Positions 1 to 7,927 of a stretch of 41,892 bases of DNA are shown here, piece after piece. The notes under the pieces were generated by a model. That model did not search any database, was not told where the DNA came from, and worked only from the letters and a program-made list of their open reading frames with translations. The stretch is from NCBI GenBank assembly GCA_003279455.1, contig QCHU01000009.1:1-41892 (forward strand), read 5' to 3'. The DNA comes from Prochlorococcus sp. AG-402-G19 (GTDB taxonomy: Bacteria; Cyanobacteriota; Cyanobacteriia; PCC-6307; Cyanobiaceae). The position numbers and the translations under genes are program-made. How positions within the stretch are numbered: the first letter of the stretch is position 1; each line of letters opens with the position of its first letter.

Positions 1-768
<768 letters not shown>

Positions 769-857
769 CTTTTGCTTTTATTCAAATTATTGCTTTATTC
801 TTTCAATTTATTTTTAATAATATCTATGCAGTTTTCAGGGTTCATATCACAACACTA

Positions 858-974
858 TCCTGGTGTTCATGGCGATGTGGAACCACTCCGATCCATCTCG
901 AACTCGGTTGTGAAACGCATCAGCGGCGACGATATTTGGGGGGTAGCCCCCTGAGAAAATAGCTCAATGCCAGG
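858..974 (+). rRNA. rrf: 5S ribosomal RNA
   Basis: About 117 nt long, starting near TCCTGGTGTTCATGGCG and closing with the complementary GCCAGG. It contains the typical CCACTCCGATCCATCTCGAACTCGG core of 5S rRNA as separate recognisable blocks at about 881-907. It follows the 23S gene by about 90 nt and is followed by a strong terminator, as expected for the last gene of an rRNA operon. Confidence 0.95.
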
Positions 975-988
975 TAAAAATATTTAAG

Positions 989-1016
989 AAAGGGTTCTTA
1001 AAAGAACCCTTTTTTG
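989..1016 (+). terminator. rRNA operon terminator
   Basis: Perfect stem AAAGGGTTCT (989-998) and AGAACCCTTT (1003-1012) with a 4-nt loop, running into a T tract. It lies 15 nt after the 5S rRNA. It may also serve the convergent mutM gene on the other strand, because an A tract precedes the stem. Confidence 0.9.
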
Positions 1017-1024
1017 ATGCTTAA

Positions 1025-1873
1025 TTATTTTTGGCAATTGGGACACCAGTGTGTGCTCCTGCCACAGAGTTTCTCTTTTACTATCTTCTCTCCACATTTT
1101 TTACAACTTTTACCACTTCTTCTATATACCCAGGCTTGCCCACCATAATTTCCATTTGTTCCTTCTAAATCTCGAAAATCACTAAAAGTTGTTCCTCCTT
1201 CTCCAATACTTATATTTAAAATCTTGACAAGACTATTACATAGCCTTTTTAATTCAGAGCTTTTTAAATTTCTACTTTCAGTTTTTGGATTAATACCTGC
1301 ATCAAATAATGCCTCATCTGCATATATATTCCCAACACCAGCAACAGTTTCTTGATCTAACAATGATGATTTAATTGAACGAGTTTTTTTCTTCAAATAT
1401 TCTTCTAAATAACTACTATTAAAAGCTGCACTAAATGGCTCTGGACCTAATCTTTGAATCCCAGAGACAATTTCTGATACCGATTTTGTCGACGGTACGT
1501 ACCACATCTGGCCAAAATTTCTGATATCTATAAAACGAAGTTCTTTGCCGTTTTTTCCTAAAAACCTAACTCTGGTATGAGAACAAGGGCTTATCTGTTT
1601 TTCAAGTAAAATAAATTGACCTGTCATTCTAAGGTGAACGACTAAATAACCTTTGCTTGATTTGTTTTGTGATTGTAGAGATCCTATTAAATATTTTCCT
1701 CGTCTTTCCCAATTTCCTAAATAACTACTTTTAATTTTATCAATGAAGGTTCTAGATCCTCCGATACTTGCAATTGATCGTTCTTTTAATACTTCTATTC
1801 TTTGAATATAAAAATTATTGAGAAGTTTCTCAAGTCCCTTTCTAACTGTCTCAACTTCAGGTAATTCTGGCAA
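1025..1873 (-). CDS. mutM: Formamidopyrimidine-DNA glycosylase (MutM/Fpg)
   Basis: Bifunctional base-excision repair enzyme that removes 8-oxoguanine and formamidopyrimidines and nicks the abasic site. The protein is 282 aa, normal for the family. The N-terminus MPELPEVETVRKGL supplies the catalytic Pro2 and Glu3. The GKYLI segment near residue 60 and LRMTGQF near 82 fit the Fpg N-terminal domain, and a helix-two-turn-helix follows. The C-terminus carries a zinc finger (CKKCGEK ... CGRSTHWCPNC pattern). It lies 14 bp downstream of psaE on the same strand and could be co-transcribed with it, a pairing I recall from other marine picocyanobacteria. Confidence 0.96.
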   Translation of the reverse strand: MPELPEVETVRKGLEKLLNNFYIQRIEVLKERSIASIGGSRTFIDKIKSSYLGNWERRGKYLIGSLQSQNKSSKGYLVVHLRMTGQFILLEKQISPCSHTRVRFLGKNGKELRFIDIRNFGQMWYVPSTKSVSEIVSGIQRLGPEPFSAAFNSSYLEEYLKKKTRSIKSSLLDQETVAGVGNIYADEALFDAGINPKTESRNLKSSELKRLCNSLVKILNISIGEGGTTFSDFRDLEGTNGNYGGQAWVYRRSGKSCKKCGEKIVKEKLCGRSTHWCPNCQK

Positions 1874-1887
1874 ATGTAATAATACTG

Positions 1888-2106
1888 TTAACTTGCAGCA
1901 GCTTCTAATTCCTTTACTGAAAATTGGCTGGTGTTGGCACCACCATCAACACCACTAAAAGCTTTGAAATCACATTTTTCGAATTTGACAGTCACTGGGT
2001 ATCTCATAGCTGGAGATTTGTCGATAGAGACAATTTCTCCAATTTGATTGAACCAGTAGGATTCTTGACGCAAAATGCGAACCTTATCTTTTCTTGCAAA
2101 GCTCAT
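1888..2106 (-). CDS. psaE: Photosystem I reaction centre subunit IV (PsaE)
   Basis: Small stromal-side PSI subunit that helps dock ferredoxin and supports cyclic electron flow. The protein is 72 aa. Family signatures are KDKVRILRQESYWFNQIGEI at the N-terminus, YPVTVKFEK in the middle and the FSGVDGGANTSQF loop, consistent with the SH3-like fold of PsaE. There is no signal peptide, as expected for a peripheral cytoplasmic-face subunit. It is transcribed divergently from the gene at 2310, leaving about 200 bp for its promoter. Its presence marks the organism as an oxygenic phototroph. Confidence 0.96.
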   Translation of the reverse strand: MSFARKDKVRILRQESYWFNQIGEIVSIDKSPAMRYPVTVKFEKCDFKAFSGVDGGANTSQFSVKELEAAAS

Positions 2107-2309
2107 CTGACTTCCCTAATTAATTTTATATTATTATTATCTACCAGAATTGGAAATATTTGTAGATGTGTCACAGACTGTCGCTGGTATTTTGCAACAG
2201 TAGATCGCTATTAAAGATTTTTACTTTCAGAAAAAAATAGTACATATTGATTTTCGGACGAATTTTCAATTAGCTTTGAAATATTAAATTTCTAACGATT
2301 CTATTTTTT

Positions 2310-3359
2310 GTGATATCACAGCCATCTTTAGACCCTTCTTCAATAACGTTTGATTTACCCGATCCGGAGCAAGATGATTTAAGTAATATTGACTTCATTG
2401 AGAGATTAGAAAATGCATGGTCTATATGCGAACAGTTTGATTTGCAAACTGAAATTTGGAGAGGAAGGATCTTACGTGTTGTTAGAGATAGAGAAAAGAG
2501 AGGTGGAGATGGAAGAGGCACAGGTTTTTTGCAGTGGTTAAGGGAGATGGAAATTAGTAAAAGTAGAGCATATTCCCTTATCCAATTAGCGGAATCCTCA
2601 GATAATCTTGTGGGGGATGGAATTCTTGAAGAATCAAGTGTAAACAATTTTTCTAAAAGAGCTTTTATTGAAACTGCGCAAGCTGCACCGGAGATTCAAT
2701 ATATGATTTCTGAAGCTGCGAATGAAGGGAAGGATATAACTAGAAGACAAGTCAAGAGTCTTACTGACGAATTTATGGCCGCAACCAGTTCTCTTTTGCC
2801 TGATGAGATTAGAGAAAAAACACAATCAAATCTATTGCCAGCCAAGTTCGTTGCTCCATTGGTAAGAGAATTATCTAAGTTATCGCCTATTCAGCAAGAA
2901 GAGATATGTGAAACGTTACGAGAAAATCCTGAAATTGATTCAGTCAAAGATATGACAAATACTGCTAAATGGATCGGCAAGTCTTTAGAGGCTTCTCTAG
3001 CATTAAGAGCTTTTCAAGATAAGGATTTAAATTTGGATAAAGCCACTCAAGAAGCGCTCAGGTTGGATTCTTTAGGATTGCTTTCAGATGCTTTTGGACA
3101 GGCAAAAACTATAGAGAGTTCCATTTTGAAGTTTCACTCTGCTTGGAAAAGATTAGAGTGTTTGCAAGAGAGACTATGGGTTGAGTCTGGCAGTAGCACA
3201 CCTTATTTAAGAGAGCTTTTAGATACTCTGCAAACTCTGACTGGTTCAACTATAAGAGTTTCTCTTGGAGAACTTTCTGGGGGAAAAAGGTTGAGATTGC
3301 AACTTGTTGAGGAGGACTCTGAAAGATTGGAACCTCCTTCTCTTGATATGAATAAATGA
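2310..3359 (+). CDS. Conserved cyanobacterial protein, possible HTH DNA-binding
   Basis: 349 aa, GTG start. I do not recognise a named family with certainty. Residues about 30-100 (WSICEQFDLQTEIWRGRILR ... FLQWLREMEISKSRAYSLIQ) resemble a helix-turn-helix region of the kind seen in ParB/KorB-like or DUF3102-like proteins, where ISKSRAYSLIQLAE would be the recognition segment. The middle is helical and charged (KSLTDEFMAATSSLLPDEIR). The C-terminal half is predicted helical without membrane segments. It faces psaE head to head. Its stop lies one base from the stop of the convergent LysM gene. A role in DNA binding or gene regulation is inference. Confidence 0.7.
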   Translation: MISQPSLDPSSITFDLPDPEQDDLSNIDFIERLENAWSICEQFDLQTEIWRGRILRVVRDREKRGGDGRGTGFLQWLREMEISKSRAYSLIQLAESSDNLVGDGILEESSVNNFSKRAFIETAQAAPEIQYMISEAANEGKDITRRQVKSLTDEFMAATSSLLPDEIREKTQSNLLPAKFVAPLVRELSKLSPIQQEEICETLRENPEIDSVKDMTNTAKWIGKSLEASLALRAFQDKDLNLDKATQEALRLDSLGLLSDAFGQAKTIESSILKFHSAWKRLECLQERLWVESGSSTPYLRELLDTLQTLTGSTIRVSLGELSGGKRLRLQLVEEDSERLEPPSLDMNK

Positions 3360-3360
3360 T

Positions 3361-4221
3361 TTACATTCTAAAACCCTGATCACAAAAATCATTGATTAAT
3401 TTAAATTCAAAATCGGTCTCAGGAAAATACCAGCTTGTCCAGTAAGAATTATTTAATGTATTGTTTAATGTTCTCTTATTGCAGTTAAGAGCTAAGTAAA
3501 AAGATTTATTTTTTTTTGTTTTTGCTATAGCAATATAATTGCCATCAAGGTATGTCCAGTCTGACCAATTGATGATTAATGAGCCATATTTTAACCATTT
3601 AGAGGGTTTGATTTTTCTTAGTTTTAATTTTTCATTAGGATTGACTTTTAAAGTATTGTTTAAGTTGTTCAAAATATTAAGTTCTTCTATTGAAACTTGG
3701 TGTATCTTTGCAATGGATGAAATATCCTCTGCTTTAGAAGTTTGATGGTAAAAAACCTTTTTACTGGCTAATTTAATATTTTTATTGCTAATTAATTTTT
3801 TATAGATAGAATCCTTTGGAAGTATAATAATTTGACCCAGTTCAAGGAAAGAATTATTTCCTAAATTATTAATATCAATAAGATCTTTTAAATTTACATT
3901 ATATTCTCTTGCAATTTTGTAAAGGGTATCTCCTTCAACAACCTTGTAAACAAGATTACCTACTGTAATAGCTTTATCATTATTTTGCAGAGGTATTAAT
4001 ATCTCTTTACCTTCTATTACTTTAGTTGCATCATTGAAATTATTTTTATACATTAGCTCTTTTAAGGGCACTCCATATTGCTTGGATATCTTTAAAAGTG
4101 TATCGTCACTTTTTGCGATGATTTTTGTTTCTGCGTTAACATGTAGAGTAAATATTGATAAGAAGTAAACAATACTATTAAGGTAAAATAGATTAATAAT
4201 TGTTTTTATCTTTATGATCAT
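3361..4221 (-). CDS. Secreted or envelope LysM-repeat protein
   Basis: 286 aa with an N-terminal hydrophobic segment (about residues 7-28, ending HVNA) that looks like a signal peptide or anchor. Three LysM-type units follow: about 33-77 (KSDDTLLKISKQYGVPLKEL), about 92-136 (VEGDTLYKIAREYNVNLKDL ending in IILP), and a more diverged one about 158-203 (SKAEDISSIAKIHQVSIEEL). LysM domains bind peptidoglycan N-acetylglucosamine. The C-terminal ~80 residues are rich in W, Y and N and match no domain I recognise; no peptidase motif is visible. It is convergent with the upstream HTH-like gene with a 1-bp gap. Confidence 0.85.
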   Translation of the reverse strand: MIIKIKTIINLFYLNSIVYFLSIFTLHVNAETKIIAKSDDTLLKISKQYGVPLKELMYKNNFNDATKVIEGKEILIPLQNNDKAITVGNLVYKVVEGDTLYKIAREYNVNLKDLIDINNLGNNSFLELGQIIILPKDSIYKKLISNKNIKLASKKVFYHQTSKAEDISSIAKIHQVSIEELNILNNLNNTLKVNPNEKLKLRKIKPSKWLKYGSLIINWSDWTYLDGNYIAIAKTKKNKSFYLALNCNKRTLNNTLNNSYWTSWYFPETDFEFKLINDFCDQGFRM

Positions 4222-4263
4222 TTCTATTAAAATTAATAATCAAGCTCAGAAATTAAACTAATA

Positions 4264-5643
4264 TTAACCTATTAATTTTTTAAGTAAAGATAAATTTAAC
4301 TTGTAGGGAGGATATCTAAAATTTAGATCTAGCCAGAAAGGTCTTTTTAGTACAGATTTGTAATGAGTAAAATTATCAAAACCTGCTTTGCCGTGGTATT
4401 TACCCATTCCACTTGAACCGACACCTCCAAATGGCAGTTCTGGTATCCCTGCTTGCAAGACGACATCATTAAAGCAAATACCTCCAGAAGAAGTCATTGC
4501 AAGTATCTTCCCTTGCTCATTGCCACCCCCTCCAAAAAGATAAAGAGCAAGTGGTTTGGGTAAAAACTTGAACTCTTTAATTGCCTCGTCGAGATTTTTA
4601 ATAGGCAAAATAGGTAGCAATGGACCAAAAAGTTCTTCCTTCATAAGTGGATCATTTCGATTCTCGATTTTGATAAGAGTAGGGCTAATCCTTCTTTCTT
4701 TTTCATTGCTATCTCCTCCATAGATGACCTGGCCATTCTTTTTAGCTTCTTTTAGTAAATTATTAAGCCTATCAAAATGTTTTTGATTGATTATTCTCCC
4801 CAGATGTTTTGAATCTAGGGGAGTATTTCCGTAAAAATTCTCAATCGAATTTTTTAAATTAGAAACTAAAGAATCAACAAGCTTATGTTCAACCAGCAAA
4901 TGATCCGGTGCAATACATGTTTGACCAGCATTTAGACATTTTCCCCATATGATCCTCTTTGCAGTTACTTCAAGATTTGCACCATTAATAATAACGGCGG
5001 GGCTTTTGCCTCCAAGTTCTAAAGTTACTGGAGTAAGGTTTTTTGAAGCCGCTTCCATTACTTTTTTCCCTATATTTTCCCCACCTGTAAAAAAGACGTG
5101 ATCAAATTTTTGAATCATTAGATCAGCAGCAGTACTTCCATCACCTTGAACAACTTGAGCGACCTCAGGTGGAAAATACTTTTCTATGAGATTTTTTATT
5201 AGGTTTGATACATTAGGTGCATGCTCTGAGGGCTTTAAAACTGCAGTATTTCCAGCTGCTAAAGCTCCTACTAGCGGCTGAAGAGTTAGTGAAAAAGGAT
5301 AATTCCATGGACCAATTATCAGAATGCAGCCCAACGGATCTGGCTGAACAAATGCTTGAGCAGGTTGTAAAGATACAGGAACATTTATTTTTTTCGACTT
5401 CATCCAGCTAGATAAATTTTTCTGTGCCAATTTTATTTCTTGTTTGACAGCAATAATCTCGAAGAAAGCTTCTGTAGGAGGTTTCCCTAAATCCTGATGT
5501 AAGGCATTTAATATATCTTGTTGATGATTTTCTAATAAATTTGACAATAAGTGAAGCTGTTTCCTCCTCCATTTCTCACGTCTTGTTCTACCGGACAAAA
5601 CTTGTTCTTGTAATTGATTAATTAAGAAATTTTTTAATGACAT
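4264..5643 (-). CDS. Aldehyde dehydrogenase (class 3-like)
   Basis: 459-aa NAD(P)-dependent aldehyde dehydrogenase that oxidises an aldehyde to the acid. Visible motifs are the cofactor-binding IGPWNYPF near residue 110, the FTGGENIGKKV glycine motif near 185, the general-base glutamate in TLELGGKSPA near 207, and the catalytic cysteine in NAGQTCIAPDH near 243. The end FGGVGSSGMGKYHGKAGFDNF is typical of class 3 (ALDH3-like) enzymes, as is the length of about 460 aa. The substrate is not evident; fatty or photorespiratory aldehydes are possible. It stands alone on its strand, 42 bp upstream of the LysM gene. Confidence 0.93.
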   Translation of the reverse strand: MSLKNFLINQLQEQVLSGRTRREKWRRKQLHLLSNLLENHQQDILNALHQDLGKPPTEAFFEIIAVKQEIKLAQKNLSSWMKSKKINVPVSLQPAQAFVQPDPLGCILIIGPWNYPFSLTLQPLVGALAAGNTAVLKPSEHAPNVSNLIKNLIEKYFPPEVAQVVQGDGSTAADLMIQKFDHVFFTGGENIGKKVMEAASKNLTPVTLELGGKSPAVIINGANLEVTAKRIIWGKCLNAGQTCIAPDHLLVEHKLVDSLVSNLKNSIENFYGNTPLDSKHLGRIINQKHFDRLNNLLKEAKKNGQVIYGGDSNEKERRISPTLIKIENRNDPLMKEELFGPLLPILPIKNLDEAIKEFKFLPKPLALYLFGGGGNEQGKILAMTSSGGICFNDVVLQAGIPELPFGGVGSSGMGKYHGKAGFDNFTHYKSVLKRPFWLDLNFRYPPYKLNLSLLKKLIG

Positions 5644-5745
5644 TGAACTTTGAAATTTTTATTCCTTCTAACAAAATAAATCATTAATTGCGGATCATGT
5701 CATACGAAGATAGTCCCTAATTACTTTAGGAGGTGTTTGACTGTT

Positions 5746-5832
5746 ATGTCCTATGGCACTAGAGCTGGTTTTTTGTTCTTAATTGGATTAGTAATGAAAA
5801 CTATGAAAGGTGGTAGTCAGTATTTTTATTAA
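5746..5832 (+). CDS. Candidate 28-aa membrane microprotein
   Basis: ATG at 5746 to TAA at 5830-5832, encoding MSYGTRAGFLFLIGLVMKTM plus a short GGSQYFY tail. A near-perfect Shine-Dalgarno (TAGGAGGTG, about 5727-5735) lies about 10 nt upstream, which is unusual here because many neighbours lack one. The middle is hydrophobic (AGFLFLIGLVM), so it may be a single-span membrane peptide. It is followed after 18 nt by the next ORF with its own AAAGGAG. I know no family for it. The strong ribosome-binding site is the main support. Confidence 0.5.
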   Translation: MSYGTRAGFLFLIGLVMKTMKGGSQYFY

Positions 5833-5850
5833 AGGAGAAGGAAAAGGGCT

Positions 5851-6174
5851 TTGAGTATTATCTACGAGTTACTTTTATATGATGTTAGCAATAAAATATT
5901 ATTCCTTAGTAATGAAAGATTGATTTATCATTTGTTAGTTATCTTTGCTTTTTCTTTGGCTTTTATAGGTGTTGCCGAAGTAATGTATTGGTCATATAAG
6001 AAAGATTATCTTCGGGCGAAAGCTAAATATCTTCGAGAATTAATAGATCAGAAAAATGATTTAACTAGCATAAATGAACCTTTTTATACATGTGTATATG
6101 AGAAATGGAACTCTGGAGAAATGCCTTTAACAGAGGCAAATACACTTTGCAGCCTTAAGTTTGGGCAGGATTAG
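5851..6174 (+). CDS. Hypothetical membrane-anchored protein
   Basis: 107 aa. TTG start, preceded by AAAGGAGAAGG at about 5831-5841. One clear transmembrane segment lies at about 26-48 (YHLLVIFAFSLAFIGVAEVMYW), then a basic linker (SYKKDYLRAKAKYLRELIDQ) and a soluble tail with two cysteines (CVYEKWNSGEMPLTEANTLC). The tail phrase YEKWxSGxxP recurs in small picocyanobacterial proteins, and the broken gene at 11409-12015 has a related FQKWKHGNFP. Function unknown. It probably shares a transcript with the 28-aa ORF just upstream. Confidence 0.65.
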   Translation: MSIIYELLLYDVSNKILFLSNERLIYHLLVIFAFSLAFIGVAEVMYWSYKKDYLRAKAKYLRELIDQKNDLTSINEPFYTCVYEKWNSGEMPLTEANTLCSLKFGQD

Positions 6175-6208
6175 TAATTTTTATAGCAATTTTCAAAAAA
6201 TTCCATAC

Positions 6209-6214
6209 TATAAT
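6209..6214 (+). promoter_or_regulatory. Candidate -10 box for the VTT-domain gene
   Basis: Perfect TATAAT hexamer in the 63-bp gap before the membrane protein gene, about 25-40 bp upstream of its possible starts. No good -35 is visible at the expected spacing, which is common for Prochlorococcus promoters. Confidence 0.4.
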
Positions 6215-6252
6215 TTGAATATAAATTTAGATTTTGATTGAGAAAATATTTT

Positions 6253-7002
6253 ATGGATAATAAGTCAAGAAGTAGTAAATATTTTAGGTATGCAATACTA
6301 ATTTCTTTTGTTATTACTTTAAGCATTACTCTTGTTCATTTTGATGCTAATATTATTAGTGATTTATTTTATAATATTGTTAGTAGTTTAAATTCGAATA
6401 GATTTTTTAGCTTAACATTAATATTCTTATTATTTATATCAAGGTCCATAAGTATAGTTATACCAGTTTTACCGGGGACAATATTTTCAGTTGCTGCAGG
6501 TTTTCAGTTTGGCTTTATCCAGGGATTAGTTATTATATTTTTTGCTGATTTTATATCATGTTCGACATCATTTTTGTTAGCTAGAAAATTAGGAAGGAAC
6601 TTTATTTCTAGGTTGCTTGGCTCGAAGCAAATGCGAAGAATCGAAAGTATAAGCCAATATTATCTTGAAAATAATTATTTTCTAATGACAGCCCTTTTAA
6701 TGTCTGGGTTCTTTGATTTTGTTTGCTATGCAATAGGACTTACAAAAATTACTTTTAGGAGGTTTATGCCTGCTCTTGTTTTTAGTATAATAATATCAGA
6801 CTCACCCTTTGTTGCAAGTGGTTTTGCCGCAAGAAAAATTAAGGATATTGGATTGAAAAATTTCTTACAAAAAATATTAAATGGTGAAATAAATATGCTT
6901 TCTGGACACTATCTTTTGCTATTTATAATATCCTTTTTTATAATTTTTACTTTGGCTATGATAAATATATACTTCAATAAAAGGTCCAAGATTGTTAAGT
7001 GA
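6253..7002 (+). CDS. VTT/DedA/TVP38-family membrane protein
   Basis: Polytopic inner-membrane protein of the SNARE-associated/VTT (TVP38, DedA-like) family, whose members are linked to lipid scrambling and membrane homeostasis. Counting from the ATG at 6253 it is 249 aa; an in-frame TTG at 6238 would add five residues. Hydrophobic segments lie near residues 12-30, 45-75, 85-105, 130-150, 165-185 and 215-240. Family features are the conserved LPGTIFSVAAGFQFGF segment and the basic FLLARKLGRNFISRLLG loop that follows a re-entrant region. It ends just before a strong terminator. Substrate unknown. Confidence 0.8.
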   Translation: MDNKSRSSKYFRYAILISFVITLSITLVHFDANIISDLFYNIVSSLNSNRFFSLTLIFLLFISRSISIVIPVLPGTIFSVAAGFQFGFIQGLVIIFFADFISCSTSFLLARKLGRNFISRLLGSKQMRRIESISQYYLENNYFLMTALLMSGFFDFVCYAIGLTKITFRRFMPALVFSIIISDSPFVASGFAARKIKDIGLKNFLQKILNGEINMLSGHYLLLFIISFFIIFTLAMINIYFNKRSKIVK

Positions 7003-7021
7003 CTTTATTTTTTTTACAAAA

Positions 7022-7046
7022 AAAAGCCCTAAAAATTAGGGCTTTT
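7022..7046. terminator. Bidirectional terminator between convergent genes
   Basis: GCCCTAA (7026-7032), AAA loop, TTAGGGC (7036-7042), flanked by an A tract on the left and TTTT on the right. It separates the plus-strand membrane protein from the minus-strand small ORF at 7066-7167, so it can serve both. Confidence 0.85.
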
Positions 7047-7065
7047 GTAAATGGAGGAATTGTGG

Positions 7066-7167
7066 CTAGCTTTGGTAAGACTTACCACGATAAGTAAGTT
7101 GTACATGTTGCTTTTCTGCAACTTCCTTTTGCTGGTTGTACTTTAGGCCTCTGTAGATTAAAGACAT
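7066..7167 (-). CDS. YRG-motif small protein (DUF4278-like), 33 aa
   Basis: ATG complementary to 7165-7167, stop TAG at 7066-7068. The peptide begins MSLIYRGLKYNQQ and ends QLTYRGKSYQS, so it carries the LxYRGxxY motif twice, the hallmark of the cyanobacterial DUF4278 family. A GGAG Shine-Dalgarno lies 7 nt upstream of the ATG. The function of the family is unknown. The upstream region on the same strand (7186-7268) contains three consecutive hairpins, so expression may be controlled through its leader. The sequence ends directly at the shared terminator. Confidence 0.8.
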   Translation of the reverse strand: MSLIYRGLKYNQQKEVAEKQHVQLTYRGKSYQS

Positions 7168-7185
7168 TTTTTTCTCCGAAATATG

Positions 7186-7268
7186 CTCAAGTCCCCGTTC
7201 CTTGGCTTGAGTCAAACTGCGGCTCATCTTTTGATGAGTTGAACGTTTTTTGTAGCTCTTGCTACAAA
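7186..7268 (-). promoter_or_regulatory. Three-hairpin leader upstream of the YRG small ORF
   Basis: Three inverted repeats in a row: CTCAAG/CTTGAG (7186-7191 with 7206-7211), CTCATC-TTTT-GATGAG (7223-7238) and TTTGTAGC-TCTT-GCTACAAA (7249-7268). In the minus direction they would form the 5' leader of the small gene at 7066-7167, ending about 19 nt before its ATG. A TAGTAT at about 7271-7276 could be the -10 box. I recognise no known riboswitch. Calling it a regulatory leader is inference from structure and position. Confidence 0.45.
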
Positions 7269-7432
7269 CTCATACTAAACAAAAGATTCTCTTCATGCTG
7301 TTCAGCTTGTTACATAAAGCTTACTGTCTTTGCATGGTAGGTAATTTTTTTCAAATTTTCCTCTTTTTCGCTTATGCCGTAAATAATGTTGGGCATGAGG
7401 ATTAAAAAATAGTAAAAAGGTCGAAGACATAG

Positions 7433-7534
7433 ATGTCCGGTCTTTCAGATTTCGACCCAGTAGCAAGATCGCTTGCACTGCAGATGCTTCTGAAGATGCC
7501 CTCGTTGGGTTCTCAATTGTTAGTGAAAAACTAG
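7433..7534 (+). CDS. Candidate 33-aa small protein
   Basis: ATG at 7433, TAG at 7532-7534. The peptide starts MSGLSDFDPVARSLALQMLL and ends KMPSLGSQLLVKN. The composition (a hydrophobic, helix-forming middle after an acidic start) looks coding rather than random, and the reading frame is open upstream for several codons. There is no convincing Shine-Dalgarno. The last third of the gene coincides with a 15-nt near match to the 3' end of tRNA-Thr (see findings), so the C-terminus may be of recombinational origin. No family is recognised. Confidence 0.4.
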   Translation: MSGLSDFDPVARSLALQMLLKMPSLGSQLLVKN

Positions 7535-7672
7535 ATTCTGATTTCTTATTATGGTAATAATTTAAAATTTTGATTTTTGTGGAAAGTTTGTGTCATTTCT
7601 ATTTATTTAAATTATTGATCCTTTTCTAATGTTTAAGAGAATATTTCTGTTCAAAGCAATTTGGTACAAGAT

Positions 7673-7756
7673 GGTTTAGAAAGGTCTAACAGAACAACTC
7701 CTCACACATAGTTCTGTGCCAAAAGAGCATCCACTCAGTGAGCAGGATGCTTTTTT
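7673..7756 (+). ncRNA. yfr1: Small RNA Yfr1 (candidate)
   Basis: Carries the ultraconserved Yfr1 core ACTCCTCACAC at 7697-7707. A small 5' hairpin (TTAGA-AAGG-TCTAA, 7676-7689) precedes it. A terminator hairpin GCATCC/GGATGC follows, ending in TTTTTT (7721-7756). This is the known Yfr1 plan: two hairpins flanking an exposed CU-rich motif. Yfr1 is a cyanobacterial trans-acting sRNA reported to repress outer-membrane porin mRNAs. The transcript ends are estimated; a TACAAG at 7665-7670 may be part of the -10. In MED4 I recall yfr1 beside trxA, so this position may be different or an extra copy. Confidence 0.75.
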
Positions 7757-7832
7757 AGTGCCTTAATGCATGTGCCAATTTTTAAACTCACCTGCTAAGG
7801 GTTTCCGCTGCTTTTATTTCTATTAAGTTTTA

Positions 7833-7927
7833 ATTGTGAGGAGTTGAGATCCTCCGCAGTGGAAACAAGGAAACACTTGCGCCTGATCTTCAAAAAAACC
7901 GCCAGTTTTAAACATGGCGGTTTTTTT
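7833..7927 (+). ncRNA. yfr2: Small RNA of the Yfr2 family (candidate)
   Basis: Contains the doubled GGAAACA motif (7861-7867 and 7869-7875) that defines the Yfr2-Yfr5 family, held in a loop closed by CGCAG...CTTGCG. A 5' hairpin GAGGA/TCCTC precedes it. A strong Rho-independent terminator follows: ACCGCCA/TGGCGGT with a run of seven T (about 7892-7927). A TATTAA at 7821-7826 is a plausible -10. The 5' hairpin includes TGTGAGGAGTTG (7835-7846), the exact complement of the core of the Yfr1-like RNA 130 nt upstream. Ends are estimated from the hairpins. Confidence 0.8.
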
